NCBI GenBank assembly: GCA_041484525.1
Contig: JBGPHT010000253.1
Coordinates: 1 to 6,679, forward strand
Direction: 5' to 3'
DNA length: 6,679 nucleotides
DNA from: JBGPHT01 sp041484525
GTDB taxonomy: Bacteria > Acidobacteriota > Terriglobia > Bryobacterales > Bryobacteraceae
The notes under the pieces are model-generated. The model was not told where the DNA came from. It did no database searches and was given only the letters and a program-made list of their open reading frames with translations. This document shows positions 6,080 to 6,679 of the stretch, in pieces. Position numbers and translations under genes: made by a program. Within the stretch, counting starts at the first letter, position 1; every line of letters starts with the position of its first letter.

Positions 6080-6110
6080 ATTAGATTAGCACCACGCATG
6101 CGGGGTGCAA
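6080..6110 (-). promoter_or_regulatory. Candidate promoter/operator of ald with 20-bp dyad
   Basis: GCACCACGCATGCGGGGTGC (plus strand, 6089-6108) is an inverted repeat with nine of ten pairs matching, centred on CGCATGCG. On the minus strand it is flanked by TTGCAC (6110-6105) as a possible -35 and TCTAAT (6085-6080) as a -10 with five of six consensus bases, 19 bases apart. A dyad inside an over-long spacer is the layout used by MerR-family activators. An alternative -10, TAATCT (6088-6083), would give a 16-base spacer. The dyad lies 26 bases from the ald ATG. The regulator is not in the window. Confidence 0.4.
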
Positions 6111-6679
6111 TTCACGCCGCATCCTGCACCTGGACGGAGAGCTGTTTGCCAAATGCCCGGAAAGCGGCTTCCAACATGATCCAGGCGGGAACCGTGGTTC
6201 AGATCGAGCAGGCGGTCGATTTGAGGCGGGTGGCAATTGAGCCGCCGCGCGAGTTCCGCTTTGCTGACTCTGCGGGTGCGCATCGTCGAATACAGGGCAA
6301 GCTTGGCTTCCGCTAAGGCAGGAAGTGTGACGAGTTTCATGCCCCGTTTGGCGGTCGAGGGCGCGGGAACGTCGCGACGGTCGTCAATATATAAGCTCAG
6401 CGCGGTCTCGAGTGCATCCACGGCCTGCAACAGGGCTTCGCCTTCGTCTTCACCGAACGTGTGGGCTTCGGGGATGTCGGGGAACTCTACCCGTAGAGTT
6501 CCGTTGGTGTCGCGTTTCAAACGTGCCGGATATGGCCCACGATCTTCGAACACCGGATTCAGACTGCGCTTGGCCTCGACAAACATCTCGTCGTCCGTCA
6601 TGCGTCGAATGCGCATTCCCGTCGCCGCAAGGGTCTGCTCGACGCCCGCCATTAGCGACGAAAACTCGGCCAACAGATC
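6086..6679 (-). CDS. HicB-family antitoxin-like protein with helix-turn-helix, chimeric N-terminus and frameshifted C-terminus (partial)
   Basis: HicB proteins neutralise the HicA mRNA interferase and repress their own operon. Counting from the TTG at 6673, residues 48-100 match the HicB N-terminal partial RNase H-like fold (YPARLKRDTNG ... VEFPDIPEAHTFG ... EALLQAVDALETAL). Residues 136-158 form a helix-turn-helix (VSKAELARRLNCHPPQIDRLL) followed by the typical SRLD at 162-165. After Asp165 the frame leaves the family. Skipping one base (C at 6178) restores MLEAAFRAFGKQL and a family-like end at a TGA at 6112-6114. As it stands the frame runs on through the ald dyad to a TAA at 6086. HicB normally begins at about MRYPARL. 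Here residues 1-47 belong to something else, and the frame is open to the window edge with no clear HicB start. No hicA is visible. It is probably an inactive or orphan antitoxin relic. Confidence 0.75.
   Translation of the reverse strand, partial: DLLAEFSSLMAGVEQTLAATGMRIRRMTDDEMFVEAKRSLNPVFEDRGPYPARLKRDTNGTLRVEFPDIPEAHTFGEDEGEALLQAVDALETALSLYIDDRRDVPAPSTAKRGMKLVTLPALAEAKLALYSTMRTRRVSKAELARRLNCHPPQIDRLLDLNHGSRLDHVGSRFPGIWQTALRPGAGCGVNCTPHAWC
6533..6679 (-). pseudogene. Possible fragment of a VirB4/TraC-type conjugation ATPase fused to HicB
   Basis: The first part of the chimeric frame reads DLLAEFSSLMAGVEQTLAAT, then GMRIRRMTDDEMFVEAKRSL, then NPVFEDRGPY. The pattern (a helix with a small-residue kink, an R-R-M/L-T/S-D-E-hydrophobic stretch, then LNP) resembles the linker before the P-loop domain in VirB4/TraC ATPases of type IV secretion. 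The P-loop itself is not present: the sequence switches at residue 48 to HicB. If correct, this is a recombination joint within a degraded conjugative element. The match is from memory of the pattern and may be wrong. An unrelated N-terminal extension of HicB is the alternative. Confidence 0.35.

Noticed and set aside
5484..6089. A 201-codon plus-strand frame opposite ald
   Set aside because: Antisense shadow, low complexity (Gln/His/Arg), no start signals.
1..6679. CRISPR array, rRNA, tRNA or insertion sequence
   Set aside because: No regularly spaced repeats, no RNA-gene signatures and no transposase-like frame or terminal inverted repeats were seen.

Overview
The window looks like part of a chromosome from a GC-rich soil bacterium, most likely an acidobacterium of the Solibacter/Bryobacter type. 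That placement is an inference. It rests mainly on the membrane protein at 2003-2650, whose zinc-ribbon tail (CPVCLRLL ... ELMCAQGHG ... DPSWSSLFS) I remember as a lineage-typical acidobacterial protein, and on the acyl-CoA dehydrogenase / secreted LolA-like pair. Every gene I can support is on the minus strand, so the window reads from high to low coordinates.

Right-hand part (6679 to about 2860), in reading order. First comes a chimeric reading frame (6086-6679) that enters from outside the window. Its first ~48 residues look like a piece of a VirB4/TraC-type conjugation ATPase. They are joined in frame to a HicB-type antitoxin with a helix-turn-helix, whose own C-terminus is thrown out of frame by one base. 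Next is a housekeeping-like metabolic cluster: alanine dehydrogenase (ald), an acyl-CoA dehydrogenase, and a secreted LolA-fold-like protein, all closely spaced. A 20-bp near-perfect dyad lies just upstream of ald. The ald/acd junction carries an exact 76-bp tandem duplication. It copies the acd start site and creates a 23-codon leader frame between the two genes.

Middle part (about 2860 to 1350): a small membrane protein with a C-terminal zinc ribbon, probably the tail of a larger permease-like family member, then about 650 bases with no intact gene. That gap holds two hairpin-forming inverted repeats and a possible relic of a ribbon-helix-helix antitoxin.

Left-hand part (1349 to 1): base composition drops visibly (many A/T-ending codons, especially below 400), consistent with an acquired module. 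A PIN-domain ribonuclease-like gene is split by a +1 frameshift into two overlapping frames (870-1349 and 392-886), and its first catalytic Asp position reads Asn. It overlaps by ATGA a downstream gene of unknown function that runs off the window.

Overall, a conserved amino-acid/fatty-acid catabolism cluster is flanked on both sides by decaying toxin-antitoxin-like and mobile-element debris. Several single-base lesions recur (PIN, HicB, possible RHH relic). They could be real pseudogenisation or sequencing/assembly errors.
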